From: Panacagrimonas sp052389915
GTDB taxonomy: Bacteria > Pseudomonadota > Gammaproteobacteria > Nevskiales > Nevskiaceae
Assembly: GCA_052389915.1 (NCBI GenBank)
Contig: JBQTHL010000072.1
Coordinates: forward strand, 6,129 to 70,128
Length of the DNA: 64,000 nt
Direction of reading: 5' to 3'
Numbering within the stretch: the stretch's first letter is position 1; each line of letters opens with the position of its first letter. The notes beneath the pieces were generated by a model that saw only the letters and a list, made by a program, of their open reading frames with translations, was not told the DNA's origin and searched no databases. Made by a program: the position numbers and the translations under genes. Shown here one piece after another: positions 25,378-33,338 of this stretch.

Positions 25378-26898
25378 CTACCAGCGGCGCTGAAGATGTA
25401 GACCCGCCTCGACCCGCGCGTAGTCGTAGAGCGCGATATCGGACTGGTTGTCGACGTAAGTCAACGAGGGCCGCAGGATCCAGTTACGGAACACGCCGGG
25501 GATCTCCACCTGGAATTGCAGCGTGAGCTGGCTATCGCTGCGCTCTTCGCCGAAAAACAGCCCGTCGTAATCCGAGTTCAGGCTGCCGAGCGAAGTGCGC
25601 CAGATCCAGCCGCGCGACACTGCGGAAACCTCCGCGCGCGCGCCGATCAGATTGCGGCCGAAGGGAGACGCCGGGTCGTTTGCGTCCTCGCGTCCGCCCA
25701 GGGGACCGAACTGGAACTGCCAGCGGCGCGCGGCCAGCGGCCGCCATTGCAGGGTTAGTCCGCCGACCCATTGATCGACGTCCTGCACCTCCAGTTGCTC
25801 GTCGTAGCGCACCTGCGCTGCGCGCAGGTTGGCGATGCCCGCGGTGGTCGCGGACAACTGCTTGTGGCCGTAGAGATCGAGCGCGATCACTTGCCGGTTG
25901 TCCTCGCCGTCGAGCATGAGGGCTTCGGCGGAAAGGTCGGATGCGATCTGCCAGTCGGAGCCCGCCCAGGCCAGCCCCGAGCGCAGCCTGCCGCTGGTCT
26001 GGGTGACGAAGCTCGCGTCCGGATACTCGCGGTGCCGCGCGTCAAGCGCGGCTCGCCAGCCGAGCACCGGCGTCAGCGGCGAGGAGTACGCCACTTGCCC
26101 TTCCAGGCCCACGAAACTCGATTCCGTTTCGACGCTCGCCTCGTTGAGATCGAAGCCGAGAAAAACCGAGTCCGCGGTACCGCCGTTGGCGTTGCTGTCG
26201 TACCCGCCGCTGAACTCGGCGACGCCCTGCCAACCGGACCGGTAGCGCTGCGCCTTGCGGTCGATGGCGTCGAGATAGCGGCGGATCACGGCCGCTGCCG
26301 CAGGGGGCGGTTGCTGCCCGGCCGCGACATTGAATTCGCGTCGCGCGTCCTCGTTGTCGCCGGCCTCGAAATAGGCGCGCGCCAACTCGATGCGCGCACC
26401 CGCGAAGCCCGGTTCCGCTGCGACCGCACGTAACAGCGCGAATACCGCATCGTTCGGTTTGCCGGCTTCGAGCGCTGCGAGTCCCAGCAGATAGTTGAAA
26501 TCGGGGTCGCCGGATTTCCCGAATTCCAGCGGCGCCAACAGCACGTAAGCCTCGCCTGCTGAAGGCCGGTTGCCGGACAGCAGGAGGCTGCGCGCCTGCG
26601 CCACGCGGTTCCGCGCGTCTTCCGCAGAGTTCTCCATGGAATGTTCAGTGACCGCGGGTGCGGACTCCGTGGGCGCTGCTTCCACGGGCGCCGTCTCCGT
26701 GGGCTCAGGAGATTGCGCGGCCGCTCGCGTCGCGAGCATCAGCGCAAGGAGCGAGTACCCCAGCACGGCCCTTCGTGCGCGCTTTGCCGCCCGAATCCGC
26801 ACCGCGGAACCACCCACGAAGGCGGTATTCGGCGACGACGGCGCGGAAGGCGAATCGGTGTTCAAGGTCTCATCCCCGGGTACGAACACGGCGTGCAT
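25378..26898 (-). CDS. TPR plus outer-membrane barrel protein, Slam-like
   Basis: A protein of 506 residues. A hydrophobic signal (VLGYSLLALMLATRAAAQ) starts only near residue 45, so a shorter N-terminus, for example from an internal GTG, is possible. Pro/Thr/Glu-rich linker follows, then TPR-like helices at about 95-200 (YLLGLAALEAGKPNDAVFAL, ARIELARAYFEAGDNEDAR). From about 225 to the C-terminal Trp is a beta barrel that starts with FSGGYDSNANGGT. TPR plus a barrel opening with a GYDSN motif resembles the surface lipoprotein assembly modifier (Slam, DUF560) family, which moves lipoproteins to the cell surface. The giant lipoprotein two genes downstream would be the natural client. The Slam link is a resemblance, not a confirmed assignment. 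Confidence 0.72.
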   Translation of the reverse strand: MHAVFVPGDETLNTDSPSAPSSPNTAFVGGSAVRIRAAKRARRAVLGYSLLALMLATRAAAQSPEPTETAPVEAAPTESAPAVTEHSMENSAEDARNRVAQARSLLLSGNRPSAGEAYVLLAPLEFGKSGDPDFNYLLGLAALEAGKPNDAVFALLRAVAAEPGFAGARIELARAYFEAGDNEDARREFNVAAGQQPPPAAAAVIRRYLDAIDRKAQRYRSGWQGVAEFSGGYDSNANGGTADSVFLGFDLNEASVETESSFVGLEGQVAYSSPLTPVLGWRAALDARHREYPDASFVTQTSGRLRSGLAWAGSDWQIASDLSAEALMLDGEDNRQVIALDLYGHKQLSATTAGIANLRAAQVRYDEQLEVQDVDQWVGGLTLQWRPLAARRWQFQFGPLGGREDANDPASPFGRNLIGARAEVSAVSRGWIWRTSLGSLNSDYDGLFFGEERSDSQLTLQFQVEIPGVFRNWILRPSLTYVDNQSDIALYDYARVEAGLHLQRRW

Positions 26899-26936
26899 TA
26901 TTCGTTATTCATTTGAGTGGATGCTATTCCGAATCC

Positions 26937-26949
26937 CGGGAATTTCCCG
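26937..26949. promoter_or_regulatory. Inverted repeat upstream of the TPR-barrel operon
   Basis: CGGGAA-T-TTCCCG is a perfect 13-base inverted repeat in an AT-rich stretch 39-51 bases upstream of the TPR-barrel start, within the divergent acs intergenic region (26899-27191). It could be an operator for the large minus-strand cluster. I see no convincing -35/-10 pair next to it. Confidence 0.4.
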
Positions 26950-27191
26950 AAATTTTTTGTTGCCAGCACCCACCGTTCGTCGGTATGCGTCTATCGTCGA
27001 ACGCCTCAAATCCGGTACAGCTTGGTGCGCCTGCCGCACCAGATCGGCAACGGCGCGTCCTGCAGGAGCGGGCCATGGCCGTGACACGCAGCCCGGCACG
27101 CCCCGTGCACAGCGCGCGCACCCAACTGCGCCTTTTTCGAAGGCGGTCGCCTATATTTCGCGTCTTGCAGGAATTCAAACGAGGAGAGTCC

Positions 27192-29150
27192 ATGAGCAAC
27201 ATCCAGTCCGTGCTCGAAGAGAAGCGCCTGTTCCCGCCGTCGGCGGAATTCTCCGCGAAAGCACGCCTCGACGTGGAGCGGCTCTCCGCGCTCAAGGCCG
27301 AAGCGGAAAAGGATTTCATCGGTTTCTGGGGTGAACTCGCGCGCAAGCAGATCGCCTGGCAGACGCCGTTCCGCACCGTGCTCGACGACAGCCAGGCGCC
27401 GAACTACCGCTGGTTCCATGACGGCAAGACCAATGCTTCGGCCAACTGCCTGGACCGGCACCTCGCCACCAAGGCCGACAAGATCGCGATCCGCTTCGAG
27501 GGCGAGAAAGGCGATACGCGCAACTGGACGTATCGGCAGCTCCACGCCGAAGTCTGCAAGCTCGCCAACGGTTTGAAGTCGCTGGGCGTCGCGAAGGGCG
27601 ATCGCGTGGTGCTGTACTTGCCGCACGCGCCCGAGGCCGTGATCGCGATGCAGGCCTGCGCGCGCATCGGTGCGATTCACTCCATCGTGTTCGGCGGCTT
27701 CTCTTCGACTTCACTGCGCGACCGCATCGAGGATGCCGGTGCCAAGCTCGTCATCACGGCGGATGGTGCGACGCGCGGCGGCAACACCATCGAGCTGAAG
27801 AAGGCAGTGGACGAGGCGCTGTCCGTCGGCTGCAAGACCATCGAGAAGGTCATCGTCTACAAACGCAGTGGCCACGAGGTCGGCCATCAGAGCGGGCGTG
27901 ACATTTGGTGGAGCGACCTGACCGCGAAGCAATCCGACCACTGTGATCCGGAGTGGGTGGAGGCCGAGCACCCGCTGTTCCTGCTCTATACCTCGGGTTC
28001 CACCGGCAAGCCCAAGGGCATCCAGCATTCCACCGGTGGGTACCTGCTCGGTGCGCATATGAGCTGTCAGTGGGTGTTCGACATCCAGGACTCTGACGTC
28101 TTCTGGTGCACCGCCGACGTCGGCTGGATCACCGGCCACAGCTACGTCTGCTACGGCCCGCTAAGCAACGGCGCCACCATCCTGATGTTCGAAGGCGCGC
28201 CCACCATTCCTGACGCCGGCCGTTTCTGGAAGATCGCGCAGGACCACGGCGTCACCATTTTTTACACCGCACCCACCGCCATCCGCGCGCTGATGCGGCT
28301 CGGCGAGGAATGGCCGAATCAATACGACCTGTCGAAGCTGCGCCTGCTCGGCAGCGTTGGCGAGCCGATCAATCCGGAAGCCTGGATGTGGTACCACCGG
28401 GTCATCGGTAAGGAAAAGCTGCCGATCGTGGACACCTGGTGGCAGACCGAAACCGGCAGCATCATGATGAGCCCGATCCCTGGCGCCACCCCGACCAAGC
28501 CCGGCTCCTGCACGCAGACGCTGCCCGGAATCTTTGCCGACGTGGTCGACGAAGCCGGTGAGCTGGTGACGGGTGCCGAGGCCGGCGGGTACCTGGTCAT
28601 CACTAGGCCCTGGCCCTCGATGCTGCGCACCATCTGGAACGACAACGAGCGATACATCAAGACCTACTGGGCGCAGTTCAACAACAAGTACTACGTGGCC
28701 GGCGACTCCACGCACCGCGACAAGGACGGCTACTACTGGATCATGGGCCGCATCGACGACGTGCTGAACGTCTCGGGCCATCGCCTGGGCACGATGGAAG
28801 TGGAAAGCGCGCTGGTCTCACACCCGAGAGTGGCCGAAGCCGCCGTGGTCGGCCGTCCGCACGAAGTGAAGGGCGAGAGCGTGTTCGCCTTCGTCACCTG
28901 CAAGGGCCCGCGACCGCAGGGTGCCGAGGCCGAAGCGCTGGCCAAGGAGTTGCGTAATCACGTAGCGAAGGAAATCGGCGCACTGGCGAAGCCCGACGAC
29001 ATCCGTTTCGCCGACAATCTTCCCAAGACCCGCAGCGGCAAAATCATGCGGCGACTGCTGCGCTCCATCGCCAAGGGCGAGGAGATCACGCAGGACATCT
29101 CCACCCTGGAGAATCCGGGAATCGTGGCGCAGTTGGCGGGGAAGGCTTAG
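27192..29150 (+). CDS. acs: Acetyl-CoA synthetase (AMP-forming)
   Basis: A cytoplasmic enzyme of 652 residues that converts acetate, ATP and CoA to acetyl-CoA through acetyl-AMP. The length equals that of E. coli Acs. The ATG at 27192 follows a GAGGAGAG ribosome site and gives the normal N-terminus; the frame is open further upstream. The adenylation P-loop LLYTSGSTGKPKG, the WWQTETGS motif and the C-terminal PKTRSGKIMRR block are all present. The acetylatable lysine (K617 here) is therefore kept, implying the usual Pat/CobB-type control. Transcribed divergently from the electron-transfer cluster. Confidence 0.97.
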   Translation: MSNIQSVLEEKRLFPPSAEFSAKARLDVERLSALKAEAEKDFIGFWGELARKQIAWQTPFRTVLDDSQAPNYRWFHDGKTNASANCLDRHLATKADKIAIRFEGEKGDTRNWTYRQLHAEVCKLANGLKSLGVAKGDRVVLYLPHAPEAVIAMQACARIGAIHSIVFGGFSSTSLRDRIEDAGAKLVITADGATRGGNTIELKKAVDEALSVGCKTIEKVIVYKRSGHEVGHQSGRDIWWSDLTAKQSDHCDPEWVEAEHPLFLLYTSGSTGKPKGIQHSTGGYLLGAHMSCQWVFDIQDSDVFWCTADVGWITGHSYVCYGPLSNGATILMFEGAPTIPDAGRFWKIAQDHGVTIFYTAPTAIRALMRLGEEWPNQYDLSKLRLLGSVGEPINPEAWMWYHRVIGKEKLPIVDTWWQTETGSIMMSPIPGATPTKPGSCTQTLPGIFADVVDEAGELVTGAEAGGYLVITRPWPSMLRTIWNDNERYIKTYWAQFNNKYYVAGDSTHRDKDGYYWIMGRIDDVLNVSGHRLGTMEVESALVSHPRVAEAAVVGRPHEVKGESVFAFVTCKGPRPQGAEAEALAKELRNHVAKEIGALAKPDDIRFADNLPKTRSGKIMRRLLRSIAKGEEITQDISTLENPGIVAQLAGKA

Positions 29151-29166
29151 TCAAGTTTGACGACTG

Positions 29167-29445
29167 ATGAAAAGCGCAATCGACACTTGCCCCCAATGCG
29201 GTTTGGAGTTCCCGGTTCGAGAACATAAGAAAACTGCCTCACCGCATTACTCATTGCCCACTTGGCGAGGAGAGCGAGCCATAGTCAGGTATATAGACTT
29301 TTATATGGCCGTCTGTCCGCGGTGTAGCGACGAGTTTCCATCAGAGAAACTAAAGATGTTTGGGTTCATTGGCCCATACATGGCGTGGATACCCGTGGCA
29401 CTTATTGCGGCGCTGATCGTGGCGACATTGGTTTTTGTTTCTTGA
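29167..29445 (+). CDS. Small membrane protein with two CXXC zinc knuckles
   Basis: A protein of 92 residues, not recognised. CPQCG at residues 8-12 and CPRC about 40 residues later look like a zinc-ribbon. A single hydrophobic helix (YMAWIPVALIAALIVATLVFV) ends the protein. Base composition is visibly lower in GC than the flanking genes, which suggests separate acquisition. It begins 16 bases after the acs stop. Confidence 0.6.
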   Translation: MKSAIDTCPQCGLEFPVREHKKTASPHYSLPTWRGERAIVRYIDFYMAVCPRCSDEFPSEKLKMFGFIGPYMAWIPVALIAALIVATLVFVS

Positions 29446-29460
29446 TCCAGGAACACAAGG

Positions 29461-29488
29461 GTGGGCAAACGCTTTCTCGTTTGCCCAC
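29461..29488. terminator. Hairpin between convergent genes, first copy
   Basis: Perfect 11-base stem GTGGGCAAACG / CGTTTGCCCAC with a 6-base loop, 15 bases after the small membrane protein gene. No T-run follows on either strand, so classical Rho-independent termination is uncertain. Confidence 0.55.
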
Positions 29489-29528
29489 GCGGCTGGTAGC
29501 TCCATATCGACATAGGTGACGTGCGCGT

Positions 29529-29560
29529 GGCGGGCAACGCATGGAGCCGCGTTGCCCGCC
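29529..29560. terminator. Hairpin between convergent genes, second copy
   Basis: Perfect 12-base stem GGCGGGCAACGC / GCGTTGCCCGCC with an 8-base loop, nine bases beyond the 3' end of the transglutaminase gene. It resembles the neighbouring hairpin at 29461 (shared GGGCAA..TTGCCC core), so the pair may be repeat-derived as well as terminating. Confidence 0.5.
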
Positions 29561-29568
29561 CGATTGCT

Positions 29569-30384
29569 CTACAGCTGCGGCACCACCTCGTCGGTCCACA
29601 CCTTGAAGCTTTCGAGCACATGCGGTCCGTAGGTGGTGGTGATGGCCACGTCGGCGGCGTCACGGCCGCGGGCGATGAGAACCCGGCCGATGCGCCGCTG
29701 GTTGTTGCGCGGATCGAAAGAGTGCCAGGCGTTGCCGAGAAACACTTCCATCGATCCGGCGAAATCCATCGGGGCATCCACCTTGGGAACGCCGATGTCG
29801 CCGAGATACGCCGTGCAATAGCGCGCCGGGATGTTGAGGCAGCGGCAGAAGGTGATGGCGAGGTGAGCGTAATCGCGGCACACGCCCTGGGCTTCGTTGA
29901 AGGTCTCCCAGGCGGTCTTGGTCGGGCGGGCCCACTGGTAGCCGAACTGGATGTGCCGGTTGACCCAGTCACAGACGGCCTGGACTCGCGGCCAGCCCAG
30001 GGGCGTGTGGCCGAACAGTTTCCAGGCGACGCCGCTGAGCTGATCGGTTTCGCAGTAGCGGCTGCCCAGCAGATACACCAGGGTTTCCTCGGGCAGGGAC
30101 TGCACGGGATGCTGCTCGGCGTGATACGTCGCGGGTTCGGGAATGCCGCTGTCGTTTACCAGGGCATCGGCGGTCAGGCGGATGCGCCCCGCAGGCGCGA
30201 CGATGCGGCTGCACCAGTTGCCGAAACCGTCGCGATACATGGCGACGGGAACGGCGGGCTCGATGCGCAGATGGTCCGGCTGCACCAGGTCCGAGGCGCG
30301 CGTGTAGTGGACGTGAAGATTCAGAATCATCGGTGTCGGCTGCGGACACTGGTAGACGATTTCGTAGCCGAGGCGAATTTGCAT
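29569..30384 (-). CDS. Transglutaminase-like cysteine protease family protein
   Basis: A protein of 271 residues if started at the internal ATG at 30384 (MQIRLGYEIVYQ); an upstream ATG at 30408 would add eight residues. An N-terminal beta domain with YRDGFGNWCSR is followed by a transglutaminase core. The catalytic Cys is in GVCRDYAHL and the His in AWHSFDPRNN; the Asp is probably the D of FDPRNN. Bacterial members of this group are usually amide hydrolases or peptidases and are often found near ATP-grasp/alpha-E genes, which are absent here. No signal peptide, so cytoplasmic. Confidence 0.85.
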   Translation of the reverse strand: MQIRLGYEIVYQCPQPTPMILNLHVHYTRASDLVQPDHLRIEPAVPVAMYRDGFGNWCSRIVAPAGRIRLTADALVNDSGIPEPATYHAEQHPVQSLPEETLVYLLGSRYCETDQLSGVAWKLFGHTPLGWPRVQAVCDWVNRHIQFGYQWARPTKTAWETFNEAQGVCRDYAHLAITFCRCLNIPARYCTAYLGDIGVPKVDAPMDFAGSMEVFLGNAWHSFDPRNNQRRIGRVLIARGRDAADVAITTTYGPHVLESFKVWTDEVVPQL

Positions 30385-30438
30385 GGAATTTGTTCTGGTG
30401 GTTTGCAAAGCGCAGGTCCGGAAGCGCCGACGCCGCCG

Positions 30439-31215
30439 CTATTTCAGCGGTTCCGCCAGAGGACGCAGTAAGCGCGCCAGTCGTTGTGCCCATTGGCTTT
30501 GCCCGGCATCGTCGGCAATCAGGTCCTGCCGGATTTCGAGTTCGACATGCGGCAGTCCGCGGCGCTCGCCGTGCTCCGGAATGGAGTAGTCGGTCTCGTC
30601 GCTGACGTCGTAGGGCTGGTTGTCGCCGACCACCAGCCCGGCGTCGCCGCGCAAGGCATCGCGCAGCGCATGCGCCATGCGCGCATCGCGGTTGTAGAGC
30701 ACGCCGACGTGCCAGGGTCGCGCGATGCCCAGATAGACCGGTGTGAAGCTGTGCAGCGCGATCAGCAGGCTCGGCTGGCCACTCGCTCGACGCGCATCGA
30801 GCGCTTCGGTGATGCACGCATGGTACGGCGCGAAGATTTCGTGCTGACGCCGCGCTATGTCTTCAGCATCCAAAGCACGGTTGCCGGGAATAGCAGTGCG
30901 CTCGCTGATGCGGGCGATGGAATCCACGCTGTGCAGAGGGCGATTGCAATCGATCACCAGACGCGAATAGCGCTGAAGGATCAGGGTGGCATCGAGCGCT
31001 TCGGACAGCTTCAGCGCGACACAGGCCGCGCCGATGTCCCAGCCGATGTGCCGTTGCAGCTCCTCGGCCGGCAAGCCGAGCGAACCCATGCTGTGCGGAA
31101 TTCGGTTGCTGGCGTGGTCGCAGATCAAAAAGAAGGGTGAGCGGCCTTCGGCGCGCTCGACCTGCCAGGCTGGGGGTTCGTCCGCAGCCAGCAGCGGGAC
31201 GACGGAATCGATCAT
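30439..31215 (-). CDS. N-formylglutamate amidohydrolase family protein
   Basis: A cytoplasmic metallohydrolase-type protein of 258 residues. The ICDHASNRIP block near the start, HIGWDIGA and YSRLVIDCNRP are hallmarks of the FGase (HutG-type) family, which deformylates N-formyl-Glu in histidine breakdown. No other hut genes are nearby, and the family includes many members of unknown substrate, so I give no gene symbol. It is 54 bases upstream of the transglutaminase-like gene on the same strand, and the two are probably co-transcribed. Confidence 0.85.
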   Translation of the reverse strand: MIDSVVPLLAADEPPAWQVERAEGRSPFFLICDHASNRIPHSMGSLGLPAEELQRHIGWDIGAACVALKLSEALDATLILQRYSRLVIDCNRPLHSVDSIARISERTAIPGNRALDAEDIARRQHEIFAPYHACITEALDARRASGQPSLLIALHSFTPVYLGIARPWHVGVLYNRDARMAHALRDALRGDAGLVVGDNQPYDVSDETDYSIPEHGERRGLPHVELEIRQDLIADDAGQSQWAQRLARLLRPLAEPLK

Positions 31216-31237
31216 GGCGAGGAGTTGCTCTGCGTGA

Positions 31238-31260
31238 GTGGTGCGCCCGGAGAGATTCGA
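31238..31260. repeat. Duplicated 3' end of tRNA-Arg
   Basis: This 23-base segment is identical to 31348-31370, the CCA end, acceptor strand and part of the T-arm of the adjacent tRNA-Arg. The copies are in the same orientation, 110 bases apart. Such copies are typically left by integrases that target tRNA 3' ends (att remnant). About 30 bases further on, a partly degraded T-arm-like stretch and a CTCCCGA/TCGGGAG hairpin follow. Confidence 0.75.
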
Positions 31261-31348
31261 CCAAAAGCGCGCAGCGCGTTGGCGTGAGCGTAGCGAACTT
31301 CTCCCGACCGTCGGGAGTGAGAATCTCCGGTGAAAGATTGGAGAGACG

Positions 31349-31425
31349 TGGTGCGCCCGGAGAGATTCGAACTCCCGACCCTTAGGTTCGAAGCCTAATG
31401 CTCTATCCAGCTGAGCTACGGGCGC
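31349..31425 (-). tRNA. tRNA-Arg (anticodon TCG)
   Basis: A 77-base gene including an encoded CCA. The acceptor arms GCGCCCG and CGGGCGC pair fully. The D-arm has AGCTCAGCTGGATAGAGC, the anticodon arm has loop CTTCGAA (anticodon TCG, reading CGA), and the T-arm has GTTCGAATC. All arms fold normally. Confidence 0.97.
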
Positions 31426-31433
31426 GCAACACT

Positions 31434-31439
31434 ATTGTA
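31434..31439 (-). promoter_or_regulatory. -10 element of tRNA-Arg
   Basis: On the minus strand TACAAT (5 of 6 consensus bases) lies 9-14 bases upstream of the mature tRNA 5' end, a normal -10 distance. The -35 hexamer is weak. This overlaps the 5' region of rluF on the other strand, which favours the downstream ATG for that gene. Confidence 0.55.
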
Positions 31440-31473
31440 CGTGGCCCGCACCGGGCTGCCTGACTGGCGCGAC

Positions 31474-32178
31474 ATGCGACTCAACAAATTCATCAGCGAG
31501 ACCGGCGTGTGTTCGCGTCGCGAGGCGGACCAGTGGATCGAGGCGGGCAGGGTGAGCGTCAACGGCAAGCGCGCCGAACTCGGCACGCAGGTCGGCGAGC
31601 TCGATGAGGTGCGCGTGGATGGCCGCGCCATCGGCGCCAAGCGCAGGCCGGTGTACATCGCATTGAACAAGCCGGTGGGCATCACCTGTACCACGGAACG
31701 ACATGTCGCCGGCAACATCGTGGATTTCGTCGGTCACGCGGAGCGCATCTTTCCGATCGGCCGGCTGGACAAGGATTCGGAGGGGCTGATCCTGCTGACG
31801 AACCAGGGCGACATCGTCAACGAAATCCTGCGCGAGGAGAACGCGCACGAGAAGGAGTATTTGGTCACCTTGGATCGCCCGTTCGACGACGTATTTCTGA
31901 CCGGCATGGCGAGCGGCGTGCGGCTGGAGGAGCTGAACGTGACGACCCGTCGCTGTGGCATGCATGCGGTCGGGCCGCGCACGTTCCGGATCGTGCTCAC
32001 GCAGGGCTTCAACCGCCAGATCCGGCGCATGTGCGAGGTATTCGGGTATCAGGTGAGACGGCTGCAAAGAGTGCGCATCGTCAATGTCCACCTGGGCGGG
32101 CTAAAGCCGGGAAAATGGCGCGATCTCAGCGAGGCGGAGCTGAGGGGACTCCTGCCGGAGCGGTTTGCGAAAACCTGA
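31474..32178 (+). CDS. rluF: 23S rRNA pseudouridine synthase RluF-type
   Basis: A protein of 234 residues. The ATG at 31474 gives the canonical MRLNKFISETGVCSRREAD start of the S4 domain (residues 1-60); the reading frame also contains a TTG at 31435, but that sits in the tRNA promoter. The catalytic domain has GRLDKDSEGL with the nucleophilic Asp, and the C-terminal NRQIRRMCEVFGYQV block is RluF-like, matching E. coli RluF closely except for its shorter tail. RluF modifies 23S U2604 and tRNA-Tyr. It stands alone, with a REP element after its stop. Confidence 0.88.
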   Translation: MRLNKFISETGVCSRREADQWIEAGRVSVNGKRAELGTQVGELDEVRVDGRAIGAKRRPVYIALNKPVGITCTTERHVAGNIVDFVGHAERIFPIGRLDKDSEGLILLTNQGDIVNEILREENAHEKEYLVTLDRPFDDVFLTGMASGVRLEELNVTTRRCGMHAVGPRTFRIVLTQGFNRQIRRMCEVFGYQVRRLQRVRIVNVHLGGLKPGKWRDLSEAELRGLLPERFAKT

Positions 32179-32184
32179 GACTCC

Positions 32185-32244
32185 TGTAGGTCGGGCTTCA
32201 GCCCCCCATGCCCGCCCGGATGTCGGGCTGAAGCCCGACCTACA
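32185..32244. repeat. REP-type palindrome between convergent genes
   Basis: The arms at 32185-32204 and 32225-32244 are perfect 20-base reverse complements separated by 20 bases. The arm is TGTAGGTCGGGCTTCAGCCC, and a near copy is at 40916-40975. Position after rluF and just before the end of a convergent gene suits a bidirectional 3'-end element. Confidence 0.85.
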
Positions 32245-32253
32245 TGGGATCGC

Positions 32254-32652
32254 TCAGGCGAGCTGCGCGACACAAACCCGGTCTTCGGCGCGGCGTCCGT
32301 GCGCGGCGGAGTCGCGCTGACCGGGGACGCGCCGACGTGCCTGCCGCAGACGGTCCAGCCAGTCCACGACCTGGTAGTCGTTCATGGCCGGTCGCAGCAC
32401 GCCGAACCGGTCATCGAGCAGGCGCGCCTGCGGTCCCTGGAAATTCGTCTCCAGCCGCAGGAATCCGGCGTGAACCAGCGATTCGAGCCCTTGGGCCAGA
32501 TCGGTTTCGCGCAGCCCCGAATCCGCCCAGGCAATCATCAGATCGCGCAGTCCCAGGGTGCCGCCGACAGCGACGGAGCGTCTTTCGAAGATGCGGTAAA
32601 TGGCAATCCAAAGCGTTCTTGCGGTGATGTTCACGAAAGCGGTTTTCGGCAA
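32254..32652 (-). CDS. Hypothetical protein
   Basis: A protein of 132 residues, not recognised. The first 80 residues look like a small helical or winged-helix fold (TLGLRDLMIAWADSGLRETDLAQGLESLVHAGFLRLE), reminiscent of proteins that decide between two helix packings. The C-terminus is Arg-rich. No signal or membrane helix. Convergent with rluF. Confidence 0.6.
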   Translation of the reverse strand: MPKTAFVNITARTLWIAIYRIFERRSVAVGGTLGLRDLMIAWADSGLRETDLAQGLESLVHAGFLRLETNFQGPQARLLDDRFGVLRPAMNDYQVVDWLDRLRQARRRVPGQRDSAAHGRRAEDRVCVAQLA

Positions 32653-32901
32653 AGAGGTACAGGTCTTGGCGGGATGACTCCAAGTTCTGTGCCTGCTGCG
32701 CGTGCCAACGAATTTCGCTCCCGATTTCAGGCGTCCCTCTCACCGCTCGGGGACTCGCCCGGCGCCGCCTGTCACCACGGCGGCGAAACCCGTCCGCTGA
32801 ACCGGGTCGCGGGGTGTCGGCCCCGAACAAGCGCGTATCACGTAAGCCACGCAACGCCGGCCCGCACCCGCAACCGGCTCCGAACGTGGAAGGGGAACGA
32901 C

Positions 32902-33279
32902 ATGATCGACTGGATGATGGCAGGCGCCCTGGCGGCGGTCCTGATGGCGGAACTGGTGGATGCCTGGGCGCTGCGCGAACTGGCGCGCCGCTGCCAGGGC
33001 ATCAAGCCTATTTCCAGCGAGGACATCCGGCTGGTGCGCTGGTACGCGGAAGGCTTCGAGGATTCGCGTGCGGTGACGGCCTGGCTGCGCGCCAGCAGCC
33101 TGGTTCTGACCTTGTTGAGCGTGCTGCTCGGTGCGCATGCGCTGGTGATTCTGGTGAGCGTGCTGCTCGCCGTGGGCGCGCACGGCGAGTGCCGCTTCAG
33201 CGCGGTTCTGCGGCGTCGTTTTTCGAGACTGGAACTGCAAGCTTTCGAAACGAACGGGCTGAGAACAAATCGACGGTGA
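32902..33279 (+). CDS. Small inner-membrane protein, hypothetical
   Basis: A protein of 125 residues. The ATG at 32902 has a GGAAGGGGAAC ribosome site and gives a hydrophobic N-terminus (MMAGALAAVLMAELVDAW). A strong double-length hydrophobic segment follows at about 65-100 (SLVLTLLSVLLGAHALVILVSVLLAVGAHG), and the tail is basic. The open frame extends upstream without a plausible start. No family recognised. Confidence 0.6.
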   Translation: MIDWMMAGALAAVLMAELVDAWALRELARRCQGIKPISSEDIRLVRWYAEGFEDSRAVTAWLRASSLVLTLLSVLLGAHALVILVSVLLAVGAHGECRFSAVLRRRFSRLELQAFETNGLRTNRR

Positions 33280-33296
33280 CGGGCACGGCCCGTCAC
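33276..33296. terminator. Hairpin at the end of the small membrane protein gene
   Basis: Perfect 9-base stem GTGACGGGC / GCCCGTCAC with a 3-base ACG loop, overlapping the stop codon and 42 bases from the convergent hydrolase stop. No T-run follows. Confidence 0.5.
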
Positions 33297-33338
33297 CCAT
33301 GGACCGGCGTGGTCAGGCACACCTCTTACGTCCGTCAC

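Noticed and set aside
31261..31348. Second tRNA gene beside tRNA-Arg
   Set aside because: Only a 3' fragment of a tRNA is present, with no anticodon arm or acceptor 5' strand.
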